Assembly (NCBI RefSeq): GCF_000295935.2
Contig: NZ_ALWO02000033.1
Coordinates: forward strand, 174,177 to 238,176
Length of the DNA: 64,000 nt
Source: Indibacter alkaliphilus LW1
GTDB lineage: Bacteria > Bacteroidota > Bacteroidia > Cytophagales > Cyclobacteriaceae
Direction: 5' to 3'
Of the stretch, positions 8,119 through 17,391 are shown in pieces. The position numbers were made by a program, and so were the translations under genes. The notes under the pieces were generated by a model. The model searched no databases, had not been told where the DNA came from, and saw only the letters and a list, made by a program, of their open reading frames with translations. Numbering within the stretch: position 1 is the stretch's first letter; each line of letters starts with the position of its first letter.

Positions 8119-9057
8119 TTAGGAGGAATAGTTATTCAAAGGAATACTGACAGGCTTAAATGCTATTCCCAAGTCCTTTGTTGCCAACGCAGAGCTGTAA
8201 ACAATTTCAGGCTTGCCTATTGGAGGTTGATTGTTGAGCATCAATGTCACATCCGATACCCTGTAACTTTCCCCTGATAAGAGATAGTTTTTCCCATGGA
8301 TGTTTTTGGTGGTAGCGGCTTTGAAAATCGCTTCGGCAACATCTTCTACATCTACCAAAGCCCATAATACATCCACATCATAGATCATTTGAATGAAGGG
8401 ATTGGGAGCAATTTTATTTTTAAACAGAAACTGTATCCCCGTCGAAGTAGAATCTTTTCTGTTTGATAATGATTTGCCCATTACACCCGTCGGTGAAACA
8501 GAAGTAATTTCAAAACTTAAATCAGGGTGGTCGGCAATGAATTTATCAACGGCCTGATTGGCGATAAACTTTGCCTGGGCATAAGGAATGCCTTCTTCGC
8601 TCATAAATGGCGCATCTTCTTCGGTGATTTGCTCGCCTTCAGTTTTTCCTGCAGGTAAAAATGGAAAGCTTGTGTTGTATGCTGCCACAGATGCAATGAA
8701 AACGACTTTTTCAATCCTGGTAGTCTTGAGAACTGCTTCAAGGAAGTTTTCTGTTCCCTTAATGGTCGGGTCAAACAGTTCTTTCTGAAGGTCTTTCACA
8801 TCCAATTGAAAGGGAGTTCCTCCGTGAATCACAATGTCACAGTCTTTCAGAAAATCCATAAGCTCCTGTTTGTTTTCCACATCCAATTGAGCGATTTCAA
8901 GGTTCTCAGCATTCTTGAGGCTGAGCAAATGTTCATACTTTTCTTTTTTGGAAAGGTCTGTGGTAGATACTTTTACCTTGTATCCTTCATTTAAGAACTT
9001 TTGGGTATTATAGCTTCCTATAAAGCCGGAGCCTCCGATAATGCCTACAGTGTTCAT
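8119..9057 (-). CDS. NAD-dependent epimerase/dehydratase-family (extended/atypical SDR) protein
   Basis: 312 residues. Rossmann nucleotide motif GGSGFIG at 8-14, then LDVEN (acidic residue contacting adenine), HGGTPF, IASVAAYNTS with the active-site Ser region, and the catalytic YAQAK (Tyr159, Lys163). C-terminal part LVDVEDVAEAIFKA is the usual substrate-domain helix. This is the dihydroflavonol-reductase-like branch of extended SDRs; the substrate is unknown. Cytosolic. It stands alone, more than 180 bases from the kinase gene upstream. Confidence 0.85.
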   Translation of the reverse strand: MNTVGIIGGSGFIGSYNTQKFLNEGYKVKVSTTDLSKKEKYEHLLSLKNAENLEIAQLDVENKQELMDFLKDCDIVIHGGTPFQLDVKDLQKELFDPTIKGTENFLEAVLKTTRIEKVVFIASVAAYNTSFPFLPAGKTEGEQITEEDAPFMSEEGIPYAQAKFIANQAVDKFIADHPDLSFEITSVSPTGVMGKSLSNRKDSTSTGIQFLFKNKIAPNPFIQMIYDVDVLWALVDVEDVAEAIFKAATTKNIHGKNYLLSGESYRVSDVTLMLNNQPPIGKPEIVYSSALATKDLGIAFKPVSIPLNNYSS

Positions 9058-9244
9058 TTTTATTTTGTTTATAATATGTAGCCATAATTTACATTTTGGA
9101 TTTTTACATTGAATCCCATCAAGGACGAACAGGCTTAAAAAATGTCCGAATGATATAATTAACTTCCCGAGTGTTTTTTGGAAAAATGATGGAGTTGCTT
9201 TTTATGTGAAAAAATTCTGATTTTAAATGCTAATGAAAAATCAG

Positions 9245-11188
9245 TTAAGCAATATTTGTTTTCTTAAAAAGCAAAGAAACTACTGTTCCATTATTGTTTT
9301 CGTAAGTCAATTTTCCACCCAATTGCCTCGTTAAGAGATCGACAAGCTGGGTGCCAAACCCAGTCCCTTTGGAGGGTTGATTGTCCGCTTTCCCAATACC
9401 ATCATCCCTGATGATCAGCTGAAGATCAACTTCATCTTCCTCTTCGTTGGAGATAGGGCTTAAACTGATTTTGATCGTTCCTGAATCTTTTCCCTCAAAA
9501 GCATACTTTAGAGAGTTTGTCAATAGCTCATTTGTAATCAGACCAATAGAAATTGCTGTGTCTACATCAAGAATTAATTTCGCCATGTTACACTCCACTT
9601 TGATTTTACCACTGGCATTGAAAGAGTCTAAGATGTTTTCACTCAAATTGATAAAATAATCACGCATTTCAATCGAAGAAAGGTGCTCTCCCTGATAGAG
9701 TTTTTGGTGAATGATCCCCATGGAGTGAACTCTGTTTTGGCTGGAAATCATGGCCTCTTGTACCGATGGATCATTTATCTGAGAGGACTGTAGTTGCAAT
9801 AAGCTTGACACGACTTCCATATTGTTTTTCACTCGATGATGAATCTCCCTCAATAGCAATTCATTTTCTGCATTACGCTTGTCAAGCAATGTATTTTTTT
9901 GAGCTAATTCTCCATTCAGTACTTCTAATTTTTGATTGCTCCTTTGTTTTAGCCTATAATTTCTATATAAAAGCCCGAGCAATAGTGTACCTATAAAAAG
10001 AGCAACAATATAAATGGTTTGTTCTTGTTGTTGGGCGATCAGCTCTTTGTCCTGTTGGAGAAGATTCACCTGTAATTCACTTTCGCGAAGGCTTCTTTCG
10101 TTTCTTTCTACTTCGATAATATTGTTAGCTTCAGAATACTCAATGTAGTGTTCAAGTGCTTTTTTGTAGTCGCCCATTTGTTCATAAACGCTATATAATT
10201 TCATGATAAAATAGGCCGTATTTGATTTTGTGTCGATTGCAATAGAGGAATTCTTAGCTTTTTGATAATAGGCAATTGCATCATCATATTTGCCTTCTTC
10301 TTTAGCAATGTCGCCCAAACGGGAATGTGAAAATTGATAAGTATCAATAGTAGTCAAGTTATAGTCCTCCAAAAGTTTTATGTTTTCAATCAGGTAGGGT
10401 TTTGCTTCTAAAAATTTGCCCTTATCAATTAAGTTATTTCCTATGGAGTAATAGTACCAAGCATGATGAAAGGGATTGGTCAGCTCAGGTAGGAGCTCTT
10501 GAAATCGATCCATATAAAAGTCAGTAGAATCTGGATTTGAATTTCCAAAATGATAAGTCAAAAGTTTATAGGCAACTACTAAGGCTTCTCTTTTTTCCGG
10601 GTAATCTGAATGCAGATAACCATTCATACTCTCCTTGAGATATTGAATTCCTATTTCTTCTTCTTCAGGCAATCCATATTGATAATAGAATCTTCCTTTA
10701 TTATTCAAAACCTTGAGCTGAATTTCAGGTCGGGGATCATCTTTAAGCAAATTCATGGCTTTTTCAAATAGCTCAAGCCCAGGTTTTGGTTCACCTCTGA
10801 TAATTTTGATCAAAGCCCAATTGATCAACAAATCATAACCTAACACTTTATCTTTTTGGTCGTCAGGGATTTTTTCATAGTAGGACCAGCCAATCGGTGC
10901 GAGCGAATCTACAACTATAAAATTATGCGATCGATTGGCTCTATCAGTGATGTCACGGTACAATTCTGCCAAAATCTTGTATTGAAGGGGTTCACTATTT
11001 TGAAGTAAAGCTGTTGCTTTATCAAAATAATAAACTGTGCTATCTCGATCAAAATGGGGCATTTCTCTAAAATATAATCCCTTTTCTTGGTAGCTTTTGC
11101 TCAAAGCAACAACCTGCTCAGTAGAGAGACTTTGAGCAGTGGTTTTGGTTATTAAGAGAAAAAGAATGAAAAATAAAGGGGTTTTCAT
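9245..11188 (-). CDS. TPR sensor histidine kinase (HisKA_2/HWE-like)
   Basis: 647 residues. Signal peptide (MKTPLFFILFLLITKTTAQ), a periplasmic tetratricopeptide-like region of about residues 20-385, a coiled helix, one membrane span at about 391-408, a second coiled segment, then HisKA_2 with the phospho-acceptor His450 in REIHHRVKNNMEVV and a HATPase domain with NELLTNSLKYAF (N box), RDDGIGK and GTGFGTQLVDLL. The LytTR regulator encoded 1.7 kb away on the other strand is a plausible partner, since this kinase class often pairs with REC-LytTR proteins; that is inference. Confidence 0.9.
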   Translation of the reverse strand: MKTPLFFILFLLITKTTAQSLSTEQVVALSKSYQEKGLYFREMPHFDRDSTVYYFDKATALLQNSEPLQYKILAELYRDITDRANRSHNFIVVDSLAPIGWSYYEKIPDDQKDKVLGYDLLINWALIKIIRGEPKPGLELFEKAMNLLKDDPRPEIQLKVLNNKGRFYYQYGLPEEEEIGIQYLKESMNGYLHSDYPEKREALVVAYKLLTYHFGNSNPDSTDFYMDRFQELLPELTNPFHHAWYYYSIGNNLIDKGKFLEAKPYLIENIKLLEDYNLTTIDTYQFSHSRLGDIAKEEGKYDDAIAYYQKAKNSSIAIDTKSNTAYFIMKLYSVYEQMGDYKKALEHYIEYSEANNIIEVERNERSLRESELQVNLLQQDKELIAQQQEQTIYIVALFIGTLLLGLLYRNYRLKQRSNQKLEVLNGELAQKNTLLDKRNAENELLLREIHHRVKNNMEVVSSLLQLQSSQINDPSVQEAMISSQNRVHSMGIIHQKLYQGEHLSSIEMRDYFINLSENILDSFNASGKIKVECNMAKLILDVDTAISIGLITNELLTNSLKYAFEGKDSGTIKISLSPISNEEEDEVDLQLIIRDDGIGKADNQPSKGTGFGTQLVDLLTRQLGGKLTYENNNGTVVSLLFKKTNIA

Positions 11189-11635
11189 TTGAGTTTGTTG
11201 ATTGCGTGGGTGAAACTCATTATGGGCTTAAATAACGCTTCAATGGCGAATTGATAAATATAGTAAAAAAGCGTAGGTGAATTTTTTAGGATTACAAATA
11301 GTTTTTTTCTCTTTTCATTTAAAGATGCCTTTGTTTTTGAAATTTATAACCAAATCAGTTTCACTTTATTCTTGAAAAATTAATTAAAATTTCTTTTTAA
11401 CTGTTTAATTATCAGCAAGATGATTTTTTTATTTAAACTTCAATATAAAAAAATTGGAATTTTGGAGCGTATTAATTGTGTTTGTATTTGTTTGTGTTAA
11501 TAAATAAAAGGCTATAAACAAGCTGGGTTTTGGCAATAATATTTTGCCCAAACCCAGCTATTTGATTAAAAATCATTTAAGGGATTAATTTAATATCGAA
11601 CTTTGGTGTTCAACAGGGATCAAATTTCATAGATG
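11189..11635. other. AT-rich intergenic region
   Basis: 447 bases, strongly A+T rich, between two minus-strand genes. It should hold the promoter of the kinase gene (upstream of 11188) and, near 11521-11559, a hairpin terminator for the gene at 11636. No open frame with coding character was seen. Confidence 0.5.
11521..11559 (-). terminator. rho-independent terminator
   Basis: Strong hairpin: AGCTGGGTTTTGGCAA against TTGCCCAAACCCAGCT with a short AT-rich loop and one mismatch. On the minus strand it lies about 75 bases after the stop codon at 11636 and is followed by a T-rich stretch. Confidence 0.65.
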
Positions 11636-12403
11636 TTATTTTGATGTTCTACTGATTTCTTTATCCAATTTGTACACATAAGACCAGCTACTTTCCAAAG
11701 CGGATCTGAATGCGGCCTGTAGTTCATCTCGCTTGGTCTTGCCTGCTTCTTTTTCCACCGTTTCCCAAACTCCTTCTTGTACAATATCCATGGCTGCAAA
11801 ATCCTTGTAGGCTGTTATAACGTGATAATTGGGACTTTCAGGGTCTGCTGTTAACCAAGTATACCAATATCCCCTTATGTCCTTTCCTGCCTTTTTTCGG
11901 ATAGCCTCTACCTCTTTTACTACTTCCATCATTTTGTAGCCATTAGTAGGATTTACTTTGTACAATCCCACTTGGATGATTTCTCCATCTAAAGGATTTG
12001 CGTTACTTACATCAAGTTGAAGCTGTGAAATGTGGTTTGTAGCCTTTTCAATATGTGGATTGATCATGTTCATGGCCAGCAACTGACAATTTTTTCCTTG
12101 CTCATCAGTTTTATCCATCTCTGCCCAATTCAGCATTTGAGATGCCAATACATACACATTGCCTTCTCCTTGTTGTCTGCTCCACATGTTCCAAGTCCAA
12201 TCTCCATTGTTTTCAAGATAACAGGCCTTCCAAGCTTTCACTCCTTCGCGGAACTGCATTTCATGTCCAGGCTTGACAGTGAATTCAGTCATTGACACTA
12301 GAGGACCACGCAGCACTTCCTGTGCTACGGCAAAGGGAATTAGGATCGTAAAAAGAGCTATTCCCAAAGAGGTTTTTAATAAATAATTCAAAAGTGTTTT
12401 CAT
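11636..12403 (-). CDS. secreted protein with two dimeric alpha/beta-barrel-like halves
   Basis: 255 residues with a signal peptide ending AVAQ (about residue 28). The mature protein seems internally duplicated: GPLVSMTEFTVKPGHEMQFR ... GNVYVLASQMLNWAEMDK and IIQVGLYKVNPTNGYKMMEV ... NYHVITAYKDFAAMD have the same order (strand, helix, strand with Y-W, strand, short helix) as NIPSNAP or ABM ferredoxin-like half-barrels. Conserved aromatic pairs (WTWNMWS, YWYTW) sit at matching places. The function is unknown. A single exported pseudo-dimer is unusual for this fold. Confidence 0.6.
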   Translation of the reverse strand: MKTLLNYLLKTSLGIALFTILIPFAVAQEVLRGPLVSMTEFTVKPGHEMQFREGVKAWKACYLENNGDWTWNMWSRQQGEGNVYVLASQMLNWAEMDKTDEQGKNCQLLAMNMINPHIEKATNHISQLQLDVSNANPLDGEIIQVGLYKVNPTNGYKMMEVVKEVEAIRKKAGKDIRGYWYTWLTADPESPNYHVITAYKDFAAMDIVQEGVWETVEKEAGKTKRDELQAAFRSALESSWSYVYKLDKEISRTSK

Positions 12404-12917
12404 ATTCTTTGTTTGAAGTGGTTTTAATAATGATTGAAATTTCTATGAATTAAATTCGATTTAAAAAACATCAGGGACGAATGAGCTTGTTTATTGTCCC
12501 AACGCCTTTTTTTTCTTTTCGAAAAGATTTTAAAATGAAATAAATTGATTTTAAAAAACATTTATATTACTATATTTAAATAATAATATGGTTTTAATTA
12601 GTATTCTGCTTTTTCACCAAATATGCTGATTGCTAAACTTTCTTTTGATTACGAAAATTATGAGTATCAGCAATTTTTTGTTGAGACTCATGTCCATGTG
12701 TCTGATTACTATGATTGAATTGAATCAGTTAATACGACATTCAGAATGACTCTTGAAAGCTTTTTCAATCACAAAAGATGGAATTGGAGTTCAAAAATTA
12801 AAAATAAGATAAAGGCACTGAGTTAGCCATCCGATTGATAAGTTTATTGATCAAACAATTTGAGGCTATATTGACTTTGACAGAGGTATATTTAGAATTT
12901 TATTAGAAGAAATTAGC
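12404..12917. other. AT-rich divergent intergenic region
   Basis: 514 bases between divergent genes, so it should carry both promoters. A 31-codon plus-strand frame (12623-12718, MLIAKLSFDYENYEYQQFF) exists but has no support beyond being open. No repeat or RNA gene was recognised. Confidence 0.4.
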
Positions 12918-13652
12918 ATGAGTAAAAGCATCAAAATTTTGATCGTAGAGGATGATATGATCATTGCTGCAAACATTTCTCTCCAACTTTCTAAATTGGG
13001 TTATGAAGTGACTGGTATTGAGTCTCGAGGGGAAGATGCAATCAATCATAACAAAGAAAATCATCCTGACATTATTTTGATGGATATTAATTTGAAGGGT
13101 GAGATTAATGGAATTCAAACCGCCAGGATAATTCAAGAAGAAAGTGATGTTGCCTTGATTTATCTTACTGCAAATACAGATGAAGTGTCTTTTCAAAAAG
13201 CCAAAGAAACCCATCCCTACGCCTTTATTTCGAAGCCTTTCAACAAACTGAACTTAGAAAGGACGATTGCTTTGGTGGTAGATAAAATTAAGGATCACCA
13301 TCATATTTCATCAGAGCACAATACCTTGGTTGAAAGTATGGAGGATAGGATATTTATCAGAAACAATGGTAAATTGATTAAACTGATGCTAGAAGATATT
13401 CATTATGTCGAGGCGGATAGAAACTACTGTAATATTTATACTTCCAAGGAGCATTACATTTTGGTGAATACTTTAAATACATTTTGTGAAAAAGTGATGG
13501 ATAAGTCTTTTTTGAGAGTTCACAGGTCATTTGTAGTAAATCTCAAAAAACTCGATGCTGTTTCTGAACACTATTTAGAAATCAATAGAAAGATCATCCC
13601 AATCAGTAAGATGTATAAAGATGATCTGATGAAAAGTATAAGGAAGTTATAA
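12918..13652 (+). CDS. LytTR-family response regulator
   Basis: 244 residues. REC domain 4-120 with acidic pair Glu11-Asp12-Asp13, phospho-acceptor Asp56 in ILMDINLKG, Thr in YLTAN and Lys in ISKPFNK. LytTR DNA-binding domain about 140-244 (IHYVEADRNYCNIYT, FLRVHRSFVVNL). It is similar in layout to the regulator at 37380. Probable partner of the TPR kinase at 9245-11188, as both lie apart from other two-component genes. Start confirmed by the GAAGAAA purine run about ten bases upstream. Confidence 0.93.
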   Translation: MSKSIKILIVEDDMIIAANISLQLSKLGYEVTGIESRGEDAINHNKENHPDIILMDINLKGEINGIQTARIIQEESDVALIYLTANTDEVSFQKAKETHPYAFISKPFNKLNLERTIALVVDKIKDHHHISSEHNTLVESMEDRIFIRNNGKLIKLMLEDIHYVEADRNYCNIYTSKEHYILVNTLNTFCEKVMDKSFLRVHRSFVVNLKKLDAVSEHYLEINRKIIPISKMYKDDLMKSIRKL

Positions 13653-13674
13653 AGAGAATCCGCTAAAAAGGTGT

Positions 13675-13896
13675 TCATTTAGGCAAGGAGATGGTAAATA
13701 CTGTCCCAATTTCCCCAGAAAAGCTTTCCACCCTAATCTCCCCACCATGTGCCTTCACAATATCATAACTCAGACTCAACCCTAATCCGGTTCCCTGTCC
13801 TGCCGGCTTGGTCGTGAAAAAGGGCTGGAAGATTTTTTCTTTAATGTGATCAGGAATGCCTGGACCGTTATCCGAGATCATGATCTGAATTTTATT
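13675..13896 (-). pseudogene. histidine kinase fragment (HATPase end only)
   Basis: The frame reads IQIMISDNGPGIPDHIKEKI, FQPFFTTKPAGQGTGLGLSL and ends FTISLPK: the D/G1 box, F box and G2 box of a two-component kinase ATPase. All else is absent: an in-frame TAA lies a few codons before IQI and the sequence upstream is AT-rich. With the N box, His box and sensor missing it cannot work alone. It converges on the LytTR regulator gene with 22 bases between stops. Remnant of a deleted PAS- or GAF-type kinase. Confidence 0.75.
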
Positions 13897-13938
13897 TTTT
13901 TAAATTATTAGTTAAAACAGTAACTAATGGTTTCAAAT

Positions 13939-14715
13939 CTAAATTCTTAAATCTAATATCTTCGTCACCACAAACCAAGGGTTCAATAAATCTTCCTTAT
14001 TATATTCCAGTTCTTCATCAAGTCCCCATTTCAGGACCTTTCCTCCAGCAGCATTAACTATAGCATGTGCAGCAGCGGTATCCCACTCCATGGTCGGTGC
14101 AGGCCTTGGGTAAAGTTGGGCTTTCCCTTCGGCCACAAGAAGTAATTTCAATGATGAACCCATGCTGACCAGTTCGGCTTCAGGGTAGTTTGCGAGAAAC
14201 TCCCGGGTAGCTTCGTTGAGATGAGAACGGCTGGCCACTATCCGGTTGACGGTTTGGACGCCACTTGCCTGTATGGCTTGAACTGCCCCAAATGCATCTC
14301 TTTTCCAAGCCCCATTTCCGACTTTTCCCCAATACAAATCCCCAAGAACAGGGGCATATACCACTCCAAAAACGGCTTTTCCATTATCTATCAAAGCAAT
14401 ATTGACGGTAAATTCCCCATTTCTTTTAACAAACTCCTTGGTCCCGTCCAATGGGTCCACCATCCAAAAATAACCCCAGTTTTTGCGGTTCTGAAAAGGG
14501 ATTTTTTCACCCTCCTCAGACAGTATGGGTATTCCGGTATTGGCTAATCCTTCCATGATGACTTTATGGGCAGCCTTATCTGCCAAAGTCAGAGGTGATT
14601 GATCCGACTTCAATTCCAATCCAAGGTCGGTCTTTTGATAATACTCTAAAATCACTTTCCCGGCCTGTACGGCAGTTTTCTTTACAGCTTCAAGGTCAAA
14701 TTCAAGATGAGGCAT
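13939..14715 (-). CDS. cysQ: 3'(2'),5'-bisphosphate nucleotidase CysQ
   Basis: 258 residues from the chosen ATG (MPHLEFDLEAVKKTA); twelve more codons are open upstream but are not family-like. Inositol-monophosphatase fold with the metal-binding motifs ILSEEGE, MVDPLDGTKEFV and PTMEWDTAAAHAIV, all complete. The enzyme clears 3'-phosphoadenosine 5'-phosphate arising in sulfate activation and acyl-carrier metabolism. The CysQ assignment over generic inositol phosphatase rests on KEFVKRNGEFTVNIAL and overall length. Confidence 0.9.
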   Translation of the reverse strand: MPHLEFDLEAVKKTAVQAGKVILEYYQKTDLGLELKSDQSPLTLADKAAHKVIMEGLANTGIPILSEEGEKIPFQNRKNWGYFWMVDPLDGTKEFVKRNGEFTVNIALIDNGKAVFGVVYAPVLGDLYWGKVGNGAWKRDAFGAVQAIQASGVQTVNRIVASRSHLNEATREFLANYPEAELVSMGSSLKLLLVAEGKAQLYPRPAPTMEWDTAAAHAIVNAAGGKVLKWGLDEELEYNKEDLLNPWFVVTKILDLRI

Positions 14716-14809
14716 CAATACTATTTTAAAGGAATATTTTCTAATCCCCAAGCTAATCAGTATTTTGAATAATATTTAGTCTTACCTTGTCAAAGTAGCA
14801 GATTAGGTC

Positions 14810-14875
14810 AAACCTGCCAGGTTTATGAGCTAAATCAGTTTTGAAATTTATCGTGTCAAAAAAACCTGGCAGGTT
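14810..14875. repeat. palindromic intergenic repeat, AAACCTGSCAGGTTT pair
   Basis: AAACCTGCCAGGTTT (14810-14824) and AAACCTGGCAGGTTT (14861-14875) are self-palindromic and also inverted with respect to each other, 36 bases apart, the second followed by a T run. It sits between divergent genes, where a terminator has no obvious use. The same core is found at 24327-24390. Confidence 0.6.
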
Positions 14876-14932
14876 TTTTCTTGTCATTTTGTAAGATGAC
14901 AAAGTAGGGCTAGACGCACAGGTTAGTTTTAA

Positions 14933-16027
14933 ATGATGACTATGAAAAAATTGATTTTCCCAATAATTGCCATCTCTCTAGTGTTTTCGGTCAAGGCTCA
15001 AGAAAAAACAGAGACAATCAAACGCATTTTTGAAAAAGCAGGAACAGAGGGTTTTTCCGGTGTATTGCTATTGGCAGAACAGGGAGGAGCTTTTTTTGAA
15101 GAAGCAGTAGGATACAGGAATTTTGAAAATGAGGTAGAACTACTGACCACGGATATTTTTGAAATGGCCTCGGTCTCCAAACAGTTTACCGCCATGATGG
15201 TAATGATGTGCCAGGAAAAAGGCATGTTGCAATTTGATGACCCCATGGACAAATACTTGGATGTCCCCTACTCGGGTATAAGCATCAGGCACCTTTTTAC
15301 CCATACCTCTGGTTTGCCGGACTATCAGGAAGTAATGGATGAGCATTGGGATAAAAGTAAGGTGGCAGGAAACGAGGATATCTTGGAATACCTTCGGGAA
15401 TACAATCCTCCCATGTTATTTCAGCCAGGTGAGCGCTACGAATACAGCAATACTGCCTATGTTTTTTTGGCCAGCATAGTAGAAAAAGTGACGGGTGAAG
15501 ACTTTATTGACCTTTCCAAAAAATGGATTTTTGAACCACTGGAGATGTATGATACGGGCATCCGTACGCTGGAAGAAAAGGCAGAAACCTCAAATTTTGC
15601 TGCCGGTCACCTGAAGGACGAAGATCGAAATTATGTCAACGCCAATAAATTTCACGATTCCGACTATACTGTATGGCTGGGCAACAGGAAAGGTCCGGGC
15701 AGGGTCAGTAGTACAGCACAGGATCTCTTGAAATGGGATCAGGCACTTTACACTGAGCAATTGGTTTCAAAAAAAACGCTTGATGAAGCTTTTTCACCCA
15801 TGAAGTTAAACGATGGAAGTGAAAGCAATTACGGTTTTGGTTGGGACATCAGCGATGATGATCAAGTGGGGAAAATTGTCTCTCATGATGGAGATAATCC
15901 GGGATACAAAACCAAAATCATCCGCCTGATCGATCAGCAAAAGACCTTGATATTACTCAACAACAATGCCCATCCTTACAAAGACCAATTGATAGAGGAA
16001 GCCTTGGAGGTATTGAAAAAATGGTAA
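14933..16027 (+). CDS. serine hydrolase (class C beta-lactamase-like)
   Basis: 364 residues with signal peptide (LIFPIIAISLVFSVKAQ). The penicillin-binding/serine hydrolase triad is complete: S80-V-S-K83 in EMASVSKQF, Y171-S-N173 in RYEYSNTAY and the third-box equivalent VSHDGDNPG. HTSGLPDY and FQPGERY are further family signatures. Members act on peptides, esters or amides in the periplasm; it is not a proven beta-lactamase. Met4 (MKKLIF) is an alternative start. Confidence 0.9.
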   Translation: MMTMKKLIFPIIAISLVFSVKAQEKTETIKRIFEKAGTEGFSGVLLLAEQGGAFFEEAVGYRNFENEVELLTTDIFEMASVSKQFTAMMVMMCQEKGMLQFDDPMDKYLDVPYSGISIRHLFTHTSGLPDYQEVMDEHWDKSKVAGNEDILEYLREYNPPMLFQPGERYEYSNTAYVFLASIVEKVTGEDFIDLSKKWIFEPLEMYDTGIRTLEEKAETSNFAAGHLKDEDRNYVNANKFHDSDYTVWLGNRKGPGRVSSTAQDLLKWDQALYTEQLVSKKTLDEAFSPMKLNDGSESNYGFGWDISDDDQVGKIVSHDGDNPGYKTKIIRLIDQQKTLILLNNNAHPYKDQLIEEALEVLKKW

Positions 16028-16559
16028 AACTTGTTTCGGCCAGACATTTTACACCTACCATTGACATAAATCTTAGTAATACGTCACCCTGAGAATTTAA
16101 CATTTAGGGGAAAGTTCAGAAAGGGTAATGACAAAATTACGTGTCATGCTGAGATTTTAAAATTTGGCATTTACAGATAATCAAATGACAAATGGTTTCA
16201 CGCAGCGTGCGCAGCGAGGTCGCAGCGAGAAATAGCTATTTGGCATTGGAAGCGGAGCTTGCGGAGTCGAAAGCCTGTCCCACAGCATTGCGGGGCATCT
16301 CCTAAACTATGGGCGATTCTTCCTTTCTACCAATGACAGATATGGAGGGATCGTCATTCTGAACGTAGTGAAGAATCTCCTACTTTTAAAGAGAGGAGAT
16401 CCTTCATCTCCGCAAGCTCCGATTCAGGATGACGTACCCCAACTGTCATTCTCTTTCCGTAAATGTCAATGTTAATAACTTAGCATAAACTAAGAAAAAA
16501 TTGAACCACGACTTGTCCCGAAAATCGGGAAAAGCATACAAAAATCACATAAGAAAATC
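16028..16559. other. repeat-rich intergenic region
   Basis: 532 bases between convergent genes without a coding frame. It holds several copies of a GTCA(T/C)(C/G/T)CTGA core (near 16084, 16143, 16353 and inverted at 16424), a GCAGCG-rich tract at 16200-16230, and the palindrome listed separately. The higher G+C patches here contrast with the AT-rich spacers elsewhere in the window. Confidence 0.5.
16352..16434. repeat. imperfect inverted repeat, CGTCATTCTGAA type
   Basis: CGTCATTCTGAACGTAGTG at the left pairs with CGATTCAGGATGACG at the right, and AGAATCTCC pairs with GGAGATCCTT inside. The GTCATTCTGAACG...TGAAGAATCTC phrase is common in intergenic DNA of Bacteroidota and has the size of a small non-autonomous element. 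Confidence 0.5.
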
Positions 16560-17321
16560 CTAGCTTTTAACCATTGCCCCTCCATCAATGGTGTAGACGG
16601 CTCCGGTAATCCAAGATGCATCTTCAGATGCTAGAAAAAGTGCTAAGTTGGCTACATCTTCCGGTCGCCCCAACCTTTGGAGTGGGGTGTTTTTCCCAGC
16701 ATCTTCCACGGCTTTTTCAGGGTCCGGAAAGGCTACCGCAGACGCATGGATAAACGGTGTATCTACAGGGCCCGGACAAATGCAGTTGACCCTTACTTCA
16801 GGTGCATAATCTACTGCTGTCTGTTTGGCTAAAGCCACAAGGGCCGCTTTGGAAGCACAATAAGCCGGGTGGTTCGGGAAATTTTTAAATGCCGCAATTG
16901 ACCCATTGATAAGTACATTGGCCTTATTGCTTTTTTTCAATTCCGGTAATCCTGCCTTCAACAGGTAAAATGCTGCATCAACATTGACAGCAAAAGTTCT
17001 GTGCCAGCTTTCTGAAGGCAATTCTGTCAACGCACCCAGTCCAAGGGTACCTGCATTGATGGATATCCCGTCAATTTTGCCAAATTTTTCTAAAGCGGTT
17101 TTAACCAAGTTCTGATTGTAAGATTCCTCGGCCACGTCCCCAGAGAGGAAAAAAGCTTTAGCACCCAATCCTGTGATTTCATTGAGGAGAAACATACCCC
17201 TTTCTTCATTTCTACCGCCCAAAATCATTTTGGCCCCTTCTTTGGCAAACTTTATGGCTATCGCCCTTCCCATTCCTGAAGTAGCTCCTGTAATGATAAA
17301 AACCTGATCTTTAAGTTTCAT
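16560..17321 (-). CDS. SDR-family oxidoreductase
   Basis: 253 residues, the classical SDR length. TGATSGMG (cofactor glycine motif, 12-19), GGRNEE (Arg after second strand suggests NADP preference), INAG, ING-S (catalytic Ser) and YCASK (Tyr-Lys). End motif ASWITGAVYTIDGGAM. Typical of 3-oxoacyl-reductase/glucose-dehydrogenase-like enzymes; substrate unknown. The start ATG is well placed. Cytosolic. Confidence 0.9.
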   Translation of the reverse strand: MKLKDQVFIITGATSGMGRAIAIKFAKEGAKMILGGRNEERGMFLLNEITGLGAKAFFLSGDVAEESYNQNLVKTALEKFGKIDGISINAGTLGLGALTELPSESWHRTFAVNVDAAFYLLKAGLPELKKSNKANVLINGSIAAFKNFPNHPAYCASKAALVALAKQTAVDYAPEVRVNCICPGPVDTPFIHASAVAFPDPEKAVEDAGKNTPLQRLGRPEDVANLALFLASEDASWITGAVYTIDGGAMVKS

Positions 17322-17391
17322 AGTGGCTTATTGAAGGTATTCTCTGACCTTTTTCTGGATAGATTTTTTCACTGACTTCCAAGTTTGTCCT

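Noticed and set aside
12623..12718. Small plus-strand frame of 31 codons
   Set aside because: AT-rich spacer, no signal peptide, no family; mentioned only in the spacer entry.
14861..14880. Terminator AAACCTGGCAGGTTTTTT
   Set aside because: It lies upstream of both flanking genes (divergent), so it was recorded as a repeat.
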